A DNA stretch of 45,328 nucleotides from Hypsibius dujardini (taxonomy: Eukaryota; Tardigrada; Eutardigrada; Parachela; Hypsibiidae): the NCBI GenBank assembly GCA_001579985.1, contig LRSR01013073.1, positions 1 through 45,328 on the forward strand, read 5' to 3'. The notes beneath the pieces are model-generated. The model was not told where the DNA came from. It searched no databases and was given only the letters and a program-made list of their open reading frames with translations. Positions 36,506-45,328 of this stretch are shown in pieces (the first letter of the stretch is position 1; every line of letters starts with the position of its first letter). Both the position numbers and the translations under genes were made by a program.

Positions 36506-37871
36506 TTAGGAGTTGCTGGTGGAGGCTGAGTAATCCTGCCGTTCCCAAATCTGCAAAGCCCGATAAGAAACGAGAGGTCAAAATATGCCATACAGAAGAC
36601 TGCCAGTAATCCCAAAGCTCCATTGGTCGTGCTGTTAACTCTCACCTGTATGTATGACTCTGATAGCGTAATCATCTGCGGTAGCACCTCGGTCACGTGG
36701 AGGTCCTGCATTTCGAACCACTTGGAGGTGCCCTTGTGGAGGACGAAGACGCGGTAGGTGCCCTTACCGGTCCCGGGCTCGCCATCGTGGATGACGTTGG
36801 CGATGAGATCGTAGACGGTGCACTTGTGCCTTTTCCGGACGGGCTCGGTCAGCAGCTCGCCGAAATCAAAATTTCTAAAACAGACAGGCAAGCATATAGA
36901 AACCAAGATAAACAAACAGGTCAGCAGTGAGACAGGCAAACAAATAGATACAGGTAACTTGTCTGGGACAAACAAGCAGACAGACGCAGATCGACTAACC
37001 GACAGTCAGACAAACAAACATGGAGACAGAGAGACAGTCAGACAGACAGACAGACAGACAGACAGGGAGGCAGAGAGACAGTCAGACAGACAGACAGACA
37101 GACAGACAAGGGGGCAGAGAGACAGTCAGACAAACAAACAGACAGATCTACCGGCTAATTTGATTAGGCGCGCACTTACTTGATGGGAAAATTGACGATT
37201 GTCGTGTTTTTCTCCACGAAGAATGTATTGTTGTTGAATCTCTGCAGAACGGAGTAAACAATTAAAACCATCTTCTCAAGAACCCCTAGCAAGTCAGAAA
37301 ATACAACTGGCGGAGAAACTTGCTACGGTTCGCCAGCCGTTGATTGATTTGTTGTAGTACGCGTAAAGCTTGATTGATTTTGTGCCACAAGACATGAAAC
37401 GTTACTAGATTGGGGAACAAACGGTTGATTGATTGGTTGATTGACTGACCTGAACCCTGATAGGTGAATGATTGATTGATTGATCAAACCATCAATCAAT
37501 GCTTTTCCATTTTGCACCTACTACACTAAATCAATCAACGCCTGGCGAACCGTAGCAAGTTTCTCCGTCAGCTGTACCTTCATGTTCAGTATGAGGTAGG
37601 GAGGTAGTTGCAGGATCTCATATCGCTTCAGCGTAGAGTCCTTGTAGGTCTTATGCTCCTTCTCCGATATTGAGTTGAACTTTTGCAGTAGTGTGAACAA
37701 TGGAATCTGCGAGAAAGACGCAACAGGTGAACTCATGAAAGTTGAGGTCAAATCCGCTGGAACCAAATTATCTAACAGGCAAACAACCAAAACTAGCGAC
37801 ACATAAACAAATGACAGAAAGAAAGGCTGAACGACAGACAGACCGACAGACAGATAGACCGACAGACAGAC

Positions 37872-37906
<35 letters not shown>

Positions 37907-39270
37907 AACAAACGAGCGTCAAACCTGAGGTATGATGCTTTCGCTCTTGTCATCACGAAACAGCGGTGTCGCCGGCAAATCGCACGTCAGAAAGAGATAG
38001 GGCGTCTTCACAACAGTCTCTTTGTATTCGTCAGTTTTCAGTAACTCGGCCTTTTCTTCTGGAGTCTGAATTACGAAAAAAACTTCATGCATAAGCAAGA
38101 CCGATGTCGCACTCCGCTGGAACTTACAGCTTCAACGGGAGGCAACTTTCTTGAGTAGATGTTCATCGCACCGCGAAATGTCTTGTAGATAATGCTGCTA
38201 CCAGGTTGTTTGGTTCCATTTAGGCTCTCATGCATGGCATTTAAGAACCAGCATATCAAATCCACAGCGTCGCCTGTAATAGACAAGCCCGTTCGAATTT
38301 ACGTGGATATAAGTTTGATAATCTATGCCGGAATGCCTATGTGTCTGTCTGCCTGCTTGTTTGTTAGCCTGTCTGTCTGTCTGTTTGTTTGTCTGTCAGT
38401 CTGTCTGTCTGTCTGTCCGTCTGCTCGCCTGTCTATCTACATATCTGTGTGTCTGTCTGCCAGCCTGCCTGCCTGTCTGTTTATCTGTTTGTCTGTCCAT
38501 CCGTCTGCCTGCCTGTCTCCATGTCCCTGTCAGCCAATCCTTACCTTGTTTTGTGAACTGAAATTTCTTTTTGCTGCACAGCACCACTGCCTGGAGCATT
38601 TCATGGGGACTGACATGCGCCTTAAACTTGCGACTGTTCCACATTTTGCGAATCAACTCTCCGAAACGCTGAACCAGCACGACCATTACATCGCCCGGCG
38701 GTCTCTTTGCCAACTCGGCGGTATAATTTGACTCCGCCAGGAAGTAGTCGCGGATGGGGCGCACGTTGGACAAAGCCTGAAAAGAGAGTGAAAGGAACAG
38801 TTTTGAAGGGCAAGCAAACCTACGATCAACCAGTGACTGGCATTGGAAGGAAGGGATACAGGACAGGCAAACAGCTGCGTAGAACTCTTTTCAAACGGCC
38901 TATCTTAGATAGATATACCTGGAATATAACGTTGCAATAGTCGTTGGCCTTGATGTTGTTCAAACCCAATACACCGGGAAGATAGGAAGACCCGTCATAG
39001 GCGATAGCCAAACGGTTCTTGACGTCCAGGCTCTTGATTTCCGCAACGGAAAACTGTGGCTTCACATTATACTGAAAAAATCAACAAAATATTATTAGGG
39101 CGGCAATTAAACGGCGAAACAGACGGACTGCCAAATAGACGGACAGATATGTAAATGGATATCAAAATGGCACACAGTCAAATTGTCCAGATACTATTAA
39201 CAGACAGACATGCCTATCATCAGAAAGACTAACACGCAAGCAGACAGACAGACAGACAGACTGACAGACT

Positions 39271-39308
<38 letters not shown>

Positions 39309-40233
39309 TAGACAGACAGACAAACAGGCAGGCAAACAAGCTTTGAGACAAGTAGACGGAATAGTAACTCCACACCGTAATATCCTCGAGCGACTGATCA
39401 ATGATCTCATAGCCATCCGGTAGGCAGTAGAACCGCAGACTGGAGAGATTCAAGAAGACGTGATGACTCTGCTCCACACTGTGTGTGTAGGCATGGGTGT
39501 TATTTCCCCGGCCCTGAAAGTACTTCCCGCAGACCAGGCAGGCGTAGACGTTCAGGTGGGAGAGGGAGACGGAGCATAGCTTCTCGAAATCGAAATCCAA
39601 AACGGTTCTACAGAGCAAGCCGTGAATTTAATGCTTGTCTAACATCTAATCTACAATGTACTACTAATGTACAATCTAACATGCTACGCAAAACATTGAG
39701 GGCCATACACTTACTAATTCGAAAATTTCACCTATTATAATTTCATATATTATAAATTTAAAATTACTATTTCTTAAATCGCTCAAAAGCCACCCGATAA
39801 TCAAAGAATCGATTTACACCGCTGCCAGGAGAAAATTTCAACGGCTGCTCGTCGATTGGTTGATTGGTTGATCACTTTACTACTTCAACAAAACCTGCTC
39901 GTCGATTGATTGATTACTTTCCTTTAACGAAACCTGCTCGTCGATTGATTGATTACTCCTAATTCAACAAGACCTGCTCGTCGATTGATTGATCACTTCA
40001 CTACTTCAACAAAACTCAATTTTTAATGATCCGTCAGCCCCACTCTTCCGAACCCATTCCAATTAAAAATATTTTCTTTAATTCTGTACCGGAGTTTATT
40101 GCGCACACTCAACTCACCGATTGATGGTGTCTAAATACGGGCACTGCTTCGATAATGGATTCTCCGCATTCCGTTTCTTCCGCGTCGGACTTTCCATCTC
40201 ATCGTCCGAGTCGGGGGCGGCTTCCCTCTTCAT
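36506..40233 (-). CDS. USP39: U4/U6.U5 tri-snRNP protein USP39 (SAD1), catalytically dead USP
   Basis: Splicing factor needed for tri-snRNP stability, built on a ubiquitin-protease fold without protease activity. Eleven exons join in phase: 40233-40118, 39607-39376, 39071-38919, 38776-38545, 38273-38128, 38065-37925, 37706-37578, 37241-37180, 36874-36646 and 36550-36506 (ten coding blocks located), giving 494 residues (human 565, whose extra length is an N-terminal RS-like region). Diagnostic segments are CPYLDTINR at the end of exon 1, the zinc-finger UBP YACLVCGKYFQGRG, GLNNIKANDY, KRPPGDVMVVLVQRFGEL, FKAHVSPHEMLQAVVLCSKK, FFVEKNTTIVNFPIKNFDFG and ILPQMITLSE-like VLPQMITLSESYIQIW. The catalytic Cys position is Asp160 and the His-box reads GTY, as expected for a pseudo-protease. 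The small terminal exon (IWERQDYSASTSNS) was found by homology. Confidence 0.95.
36885..37145. repeat. ACAG/GACA array in USP39 intron
   Basis: Degenerate arrays with a near-60-nt higher-order repeat (GGCAGAGAGACAGTCAGACA recurring at about 37070 and 37114, and a shorter relative at 37026). Starts 11 bp from the 36874 acceptor. Confidence 0.88.
37815..37918. repeat. ACAG array in USP39 intron
   Basis: CAGACAGACCGACAGACAGA-type array ending 7 bp before the exon donor at 37925. Confidence 0.9.
38330..38530. repeat. CTGT/CTGC array in USP39 intron
   Basis: Imperfect CTGT array in the orientation opposite to the other arrays of this gene. Begins about 55 bp after the 38273 acceptor (gene orientation upstream). 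Confidence 0.9.
39230..39340. repeat. (ACAG)n array in USP39 intron 2
   Basis: Array of CAGACAGA and CTGACAGA units 36 bp from the exon 2 donor. Confidence 0.92.
39846..40015. repeat. ~40-55-nt tandem repeat in USP39 intron 1, 4 copies
   Basis: Each copy begins CTGCTCGTCGATTGATTGAT and ends in a CTTCAACAAAAC-like word; spacing varies from about 37 to 55 nt. Confidence 0.85.
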
Positions 40234-41027
40234 GGTGTGTTTCGAGTGGTCTGAAAAAAAAACAGAGACAAAGGGCCGAGTGAAATAATGAAACTAAAAA
40301 AACCAACGCAACTATAAATACACAGGTGGCAAAAACCTTGCGCTAACCGAATTAAGCACTTGAACTCGGGGCTGTGTACACCAGCCTGCGTCAATCGAGT
40401 GTAATGGCTTGACTCGGTTAGCGCAAGGTTTTCGCCACTTGTGTAATAATAAAATGGCGTGCCTGGGTTCTCAGCCTTCGCTGATGCCATTTCTCCTGAA
40501 ATAACACAAAATCTACGGCTAATCAATTCCCTGAAGATGTCGGAGTACGATAAAATATTCCGCGAGACAGAGAACCGGCTTGCTAGAGGAGGGAAAAGGA
40601 TCAAATCCGGAGCGACTTCTTAGTGATTTTAAGGCTCAAGTGATTTTCTGGCCTCACGGCGCACCACAGTGCAGCTGCCAGGCTGGCGCACCAATTCGGT
40701 CAATGCATCATCGATTCATTACCGAGCATTTGAACGTTTTAAAAAATATATTACCGCCAACCCTGACGTATTTTTCTGGTCTACCAGTCATAAAAATATC
40801 AAACCACAAATGTCGGTGGATTGTTTCTTCCCTTTTCAATTCTTCCTCGCATTCCATAGACATCTACGTAGTGGCTAGATTTTCGAACTATTTTGACAAA
40901 CTAACTAGAGATTTTGGAATTGAAAAGAAGTGCGAGTCGGCTGTTGCGTGTGAAATATATTATTTTGTTCCGCAGAAGTCGTCAGCATCACTTTATTTTC
41001 TTCCTGCGCCCCTTCCCCCTTGGAACG
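40234..41027. promoter_or_regulatory. Divergent spacer of USP39 and MIC60
   Basis: 794 bp between start codons, including a family A MITE 86 bp upstream of the USP39 start. A 169-codon plus-strand frame (40580-41089) crosses the MIC60 start in a different frame and has no recognisable domain. The promoter role is inferred from arrangement. Confidence 0.5.
40319..40445. mobile_element. Family A MITE, copy 6 (best preserved)
   Basis: 127 bp from TACACAGGTGGCAAAAACC to GGTTTTCGCCACTTGTGTA, with near-perfect inner arms CTTGCGCTAACCGA and TCGGTTAGCGCAAG. It shares the middle GAGTGTAATGGCTTGACTCG and GCTGTGTACACCAGCC with copy 4. Sits in the USP39 upstream region. Confidence 0.88.
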
Positions 41028-44000
41028 ATGCTGCGCGTGTCGAAGAAGCTCTCCACCTCGCCGGTACGTCTGAGAATCTGGACGAGTAGGTGACGCGGCT
41101 ATTTTGAGGAAGATATGTGTTGTTTGCAGCTAGTTCAGACGAAGGATGCGGTGGCCTGCTGGAAGAGCGCTGGAGGAAACCACGCTGCAGGGAGGCGAAC
41201 AATCCACACAACGCTCCCGCGGGCGCAGCAATATGGATCTGAATCGTCGGGGTAAGTTGATTGCGCTTTGTGTCGAACGGCTCCGGGGGTGGAATTGTGG
41301 TTCTCACTTTCGGGATCTTGACTGCGCACATAAACCACATCGGCAACCGCAAGATCAATACCGCGTGCAATAAATCGTTCAATCAAGCGACGAAGGGTTC
41401 GATTGCGTGCATGCATCCAATTCAGCCAATCAAGCGACGAAGGGTTTGATTGCATGCACGCATCCAATTCAGCCAATCAAGCGACGAAGGGTTCGATTGC
41501 ATGCATGCATCCAATTCAGCCAATCAAGCGAGTGGATACTCTGATTGATTTCTTGAATGCACGTTTCGCTTTAGGCGATCTAATGTATTTCTATTTGTAC
41601 CGTCGACCGTTTGATTGAGTGATCGATTGATTGAATGGATGAATTATTGTATCTGAACTTTTTTAGCTTTTTTTGTCTGATGGATTGATTGTTGGATTGG
41701 TCGGACTATATCGTAATTTATAATCCATTTCCACAATGAAGTTAATAAAATTGTGGTGGTTATTTGGTTGATTAGGCTAATTAAATTTCAGTATAGGCTG
41801 CGTCAGTTGAATTGTTCTCGTTCTTGGGTATTGTAGGTCCGCTGCGGGAACACTCTTCAAAGTGGTCGGCGTGACGGGGGTGATTGTGGGAATGCCGCTG
41901 GCCTACGCGGCCTATGACAAGAAGTTCCGCGTGACGGTGGAGGGATACGCACCGTTCTTGAAGCCGGTCCTGGACAAGATCGAACCGCTTTTTCCTTCGT
42001 CTTCGTCCCCCGTCGCCGCCGCACCTCCCAAATCGGAGTCCTCAAAGCCCAAATACGAACCCCCCTCGGCACCCTTGTCGTTTACGCCTCCGAAGCCTGC
42101 TGCTGCCGCGAAACCGGTGGAGAAGAGGGATGTCTCGTTGGCCAACGAACCCAAACGCGAAGAAAAGCCGGTAGTGAATGGGAACAACGGTTCCAAGTCG
42201 CCGACCGTTCCTCTTCCGGTCATTGAGAAACCGAACGGTATGGCTGCAGCTGTTTCACCCACTGTAGTATACAATCGACGACAAGATTGAGTACACTGGA
42301 GGGTCCGGGGTATGGGCAAAAGGGGCGGAGCAGGGGGTGTCATGTTGGAAAATGGAACAAAGCAGGAACAAAGCAGAAACAAAGTAACCGCTGCAGGTCA
42401 GGTGGTTGATTGTTCGATTGTTTGAAAACCACCCCTTGCCCCGCCTCTTTTGCTCATTCCCCGGACCCTCCAGTGTAGTCAATCTTGTTGTTGACTTTAG
42501 TTGCGGGTTCTGCTACGTAGTTCCCTGACATAATTGAAAGTAGGATGGGACTGCCTCATGACTGTCTTCCTGGATTCTTTCAAGTCTTGATTTGTTTTTG
42601 CAGACGCCTCAACACCAGTCAAAGCTGATACGGTTGATAAGATCGTACAAGTTGGCACGCCTGCCGCTGCCAAAGATGTCCGCGAAAAAGGGGATCTGAA
42701 GAAGGAGGTCCCAGCTGTTGTTGCGCCTGTCAAACCAGCCAGTGCAGACACCAAAGTTCAGGCCGTCGATGTAAGACAGTTTCCAGTAATGCTTTCAATG
42801 ATCTTTTGAGGTACAGTTGTAATGTAGGGCTTCTCTTTTATTACAGAAAGTCGGACGGGAAGTCAAGGGAAAATCGAACAGTAGCCGCCTCGTGGACCTA
42901 GAGTCTTTCCTCAATGGGCGTCAGCTTACGGCCGAGGAAGAACGGCTGGTGGAGGCTGTCGTTCGCAGCACTTCGGGTCGATTGCAGGCGGAATTCGACG
43001 ATTTTGTAAGATCCACGGGAGAATAACAGCTAAACATGCGGTCATGTAGAGGGTCCAGCGCTAACATCTATACACACTCAATTATGGAGACAAGCAGGAA
43101 TACAGACAGGCAGACAGACCTTTCGATATGGAGCCAGACCTTTCGATATGGAGGCAGACAGACCTTTCGACATGTCACCAGCCAGGCAAACAGAGACCCG
43201 AATTTCCAGAGAGTTGGACGTTCAGACAGGATGACATGCAGGCAGATATATTTGGCAGACTGACACCGCTTCCAGACAACCAGACATTAAGGGAAGGTGA
43301 CACCCAGACAGGCAAGCAGACATGCAGGCAGGCTTGTAGACACTTAGACACCACTTCCTGACAGCCAGACATTCAGGTACGATGATACGCAGACAGGCAA
43401 GCGGACACATAGACAGCCCGCACATCGAAAGGCAAGCAGAACGACATCCAGACATTAAGGGAAGATGACACCCAGACAGGCAAGCAGACACCCAGACAGG
43501 TTTGTATACACTCAGACACCACTTCAGACTTTCAGGTAGGAAGACACCCGGATAGGCATGCATGCAGACAAACAAACGTTCCTCAAGTGTACAGACAGAT
43601 AGACACACGGGTCGAGACGCCTCACAGTATTGGTATTGATGGATTGCCTTTTCACCGAGTAGATTGAGGATCTCGAAATGGAGCACGAGTGGGATCTTCA
43701 AACGCAGCTGAAACGTCAAATCGCCGCCCATGCCGGAACAATTCTGGACGCCCTCAAACGCCAAGAGGGTGAACTGGAAAGTCATTTTCAAGCCCGTTTG
43801 CAGCGGCGACTCGACGAGGAACGACAACGGTTCAATCTGCAAGTCGCCGGTGCTTTGGGTCGCGTTCACGGAATTGAGGAGGCTCTTTCACGTACGCTCT
43901 TTAATTTACACTGCAACAAATTGTGTGAATTTCACTTTAAACTAGACTAATTTCTCTTTGCAGAGCGGTCTCGCGCCGAGAAACTCAACCAGAAATCACA

Positions 44001-44405
44001 ATATTTATGGCACGCTTCGCACGCGCTTTATGATGCTGTCACATACGGGAACTTAGCGGCGCACAACTCGGAGGAGCGTATGGTGCCTTTGTCAAAATAC
44101 GTCACATTGGTAAGGAATTCCTCTGACGATCAGTTTGCTTTCTGGATGAAAAAGGTTTGACATTACTGTTTGTCCTATTTCAGGCGAAAGTTTTCAGCGA
44201 TTCACATCCATTTGTCCTGAGCATCCTGCGGGTAATTTGTTTGGAACATCCTCCTCTCACTCTTCGTGTCTGCTTGTTCTTTTTACCTGTCCCGTTTGTG
44301 AGACGGTTCACTTGTCTGTCACCTCTTCCGCATGTTTGCTTGCCTGTCTGTCTGCCTGCCTGCCTGTCTATTTGTCTGTCTGTTTATATGTCTGTCTGTT
44401 CGTCC

Positions 44406-44453
<48 letters not shown>

Positions 44454-45132
44454 GCCTGTCTGCCTGTCTGTCTGTCTGCCTGCCTGTCTATTTGTCTGCC
44501 TGCCTGTCTATTTGTCTGTCTGTTTATATGTCTGTCTGTTCGTCCGTCTGTCTGTCTGTCTGTCTATCTGTCTGCCTGTCGGTTCCTCATCTCGGCTTGC
44601 CTTGTTTCATTTGTATACGCGCTCTTTCTTTCCGCTGTCCTTTTCTTTTCAGAATTCAGAATTCACTTCTTGACTGTTCTTTCAGGCGGTACCAGAAGAA
44701 GCTCTGAACCGGGGAGTCCTCTCCGAAGAGACCCTCCGCGAACGGTTTTCCGCCGTCAAACAGTCCGCTCGCCGAGTGGCTATGATCACAGACCAGGAGA
44801 ACAGCCCCTTCCGTTACCTTCTGTCTTACCTGCAGTCGCTCCTGATCCGTGATATCCAGTACGACCTGAAGAAGACCGCCGAACTCGACAGCAGCGCCCT
44901 AGACACCTTCCGACTCCTCGCGACGGCGCAGCAATGCGTTGCGCAGGGCGACTTGGCGACAGCTGTTCGCTTGGTCGGTCAGCTGCAGGGCGAATCGAGG
45001 AAAGTCGCGCAAGACTGGCTGAAGGAAGCCCGGCTGCATCTGGAGACGCAGCAGATTGCCAAACTCTTACTGGCGCATGCGTCGGCCGTCGGGCTCTCCA
45101 ATGTCCCTGTTGACGCCGCGAAAAAGCAGTGA
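41028..45132 (+). CDS. IMMT: MICOS complex subunit MIC60 (mitofilin), shortened
   Basis: Inner-membrane protein that organises crista junctions. Nine exons join in phase: 41028-41063, 41130-41251, 41837-42237, 42604-42770, 42847-43005, 43663-43891, 43964-44109, 44184-44231 and 44686-45132, giving 584 residues (human 758). The basic N-terminus (MLRVSKKLSTSP...) looks like a matrix-targeting peptide. One membrane helix follows at about 57-78 (GTLFKVVGVTGVIVGMPLAY), then a Pro/Ala/Lys-rich intermembrane-space stretch to about 240 and a short coiled coil. The C-terminal mitofilin domain is well conserved: GRVHGIEEAL, LNRGVLSEETLRERF, RRVAMI, YLLSYLQSLL, and GESRKVAQDWLKEARLHLET. Most of the long coiled coil of other MIC60 proteins is absent. 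Divergent from USP39. Confidence 0.95.
41385..41535. repeat. 47-nt tandem repeat, 3 copies plus partial, MIC60 intron 2
   Basis: Unit CAATCAAGCGACGAAGGGTT then CGATTGCGTGCATGCATCCA then ATTCAGC, with very high identity between copies. The copies carry the palindromic word TGCATGCA or its variant TGCACGCA. Confidence 0.92.
42281..42488. mobile_element. Foldback element in MIC60 intron 3
   Basis: Left arm ACAAGATTGAGTACACTGGA then GGGTCCGGGGTATGGGCAAA is matched by an inverted arm at about 42428-42488. Arm length is about 60 bp and the loop about 90 bp. It begins in the would-be read-through of exon 3, about 45 bp after the donor. Confidence 0.85.
43080..43620. repeat. CAGAC-rich higher-order repeats, MIC60 intron 5
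   Basis: Irregular CAGAC/GGCAAGCAGAC words arranged in longer repeats: AGACCTTTCGATATGGAG occurs twice with a third variant (43120-43172), and the stretch CAGACATTAAGGGAAGGTGA to ACACCACTTC recurs with about 170-bp spacing. Confidence 0.8.
44290..44590. repeat. CTGT array with ~120-nt duplication, MIC60 intron 8
   Basis: Two copies of TGTCTATTTGTCTGTCTGTT followed by TATATGTCTGTCTGTTCGTC (about 44365 and 44506) flank a pure CTGT block, showing segmental duplication inside the microsatellite. Confidence 0.9.
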
Positions 45133-45328
45133 GCCGCGTTTGTTTGTGCTTCTGTGGTGGAAACGTTCATATTTATTTCTATGGGTGATTGATTGTGGCA
45201 CTTTTAATCCCATTTGTCCGGGCGGCTCTACGTAACAGAAGTGCTGGTTTTATCTGCGAGGTCGCGACGTGTGAACGAGAATGAGTTAAAAGTCAGCTTG
45301 CGAGTTGCTGGAGTTTTATTGTGAAAGC
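45133..45328. other. MIC60 3' flank
   Basis: Expected 3' UTR and downstream sequence. I see no coding potential, and no canonical AATAAA signal on the plus strand. Confidence 0.5.

Noticed and set aside
40580-41089. 169-codon plus-strand frame next to MIC60
   Set aside because: No recognisable domain, and its last 60 bases overlap the MIC60 start exon in a different frame. Likely chance.

Overview
This is a eukaryotic window, almost certainly from an invertebrate animal. Every recognisable gene is split by GT-AG introns, many only 60-120 bp long. The encoded proteins are standard metazoan orthologues (ferroportin, CAAP1, PRPF4B, NDUFS6, eIF2A, RagA, an SLC46-type transporter, USP39, MIC60). 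I cannot name the phylum from sequence alone. Roughly one gene per 4.5 kb with short introns indicates a compact genome. A 76-base N gap at 11466-11541 interrupts one coding exon. All gene models were built by hand-joining exons with matching phase.

Layout, left to right. (1) 301-3258, minus: ferroportin (SLC40A-like), 3' end beyond the window. (2) 4993-6776, minus: CAAP1. (3) 7500 to 11465 or just beyond, plus: PRPF4B/PRP4 kinase, last exon cut by the gap. (4) 11542-15475: no confident gene; foldback elements, a perfect 36-bp palindrome and one or two orphan exon-like pieces. (5) 15476-17968, minus: a kinase with five DMRY repeats and a TKL-like catalytic domain. (6) 18100-20090: foldback elements, minisatellites and a decayed duplicate of the last PRPF4B exon. 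(7) 20097-22134, minus: NDUFS6. (8) 22666-26956, plus: eIF2A. (9) 27553-29744, minus: RagA. (10) 30440-35030, minus: SLC46-type MFS transporter. (11) 36506-40233, minus: USP39. (12) 41028-45132, plus: MIC60/IMMT.

Three pairs are divergent with 0.5-0.8 kb between start codons: CAAP1/PRPF4B, NDUFS6/eIF2A and USP39/MIC60. There is no operon and the genes do not form one pathway. PRPF4B and USP39 both act on the U4/U6.U5 tri-snRNP, and NDUFS6 and MIC60 are both inner-mitochondrial-membrane proteins.

The non-coding DNA is the unusual part. Introns are loaded with two tetranucleotide families, (CTGT/ACAG)n and (TTGA/TCAA)n, in both orientations. Minisatellites of 13, 14, 21, 40-47 nt are scattered through introns and spacers. 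At least six kinds of short terminal-inverted-repeat (foldback, MITE-like) elements occur, one of them in six copies with TA at its ends. The most interesting observations are the DMRY-repeat kinase, the six-copy MITE family with two copies in adjacent PRPF4B introns, the duplicated and decayed PRPF4B exon, the ferroportin lacking known metal-ligand residues, and an unusually short intron in eIF2A.
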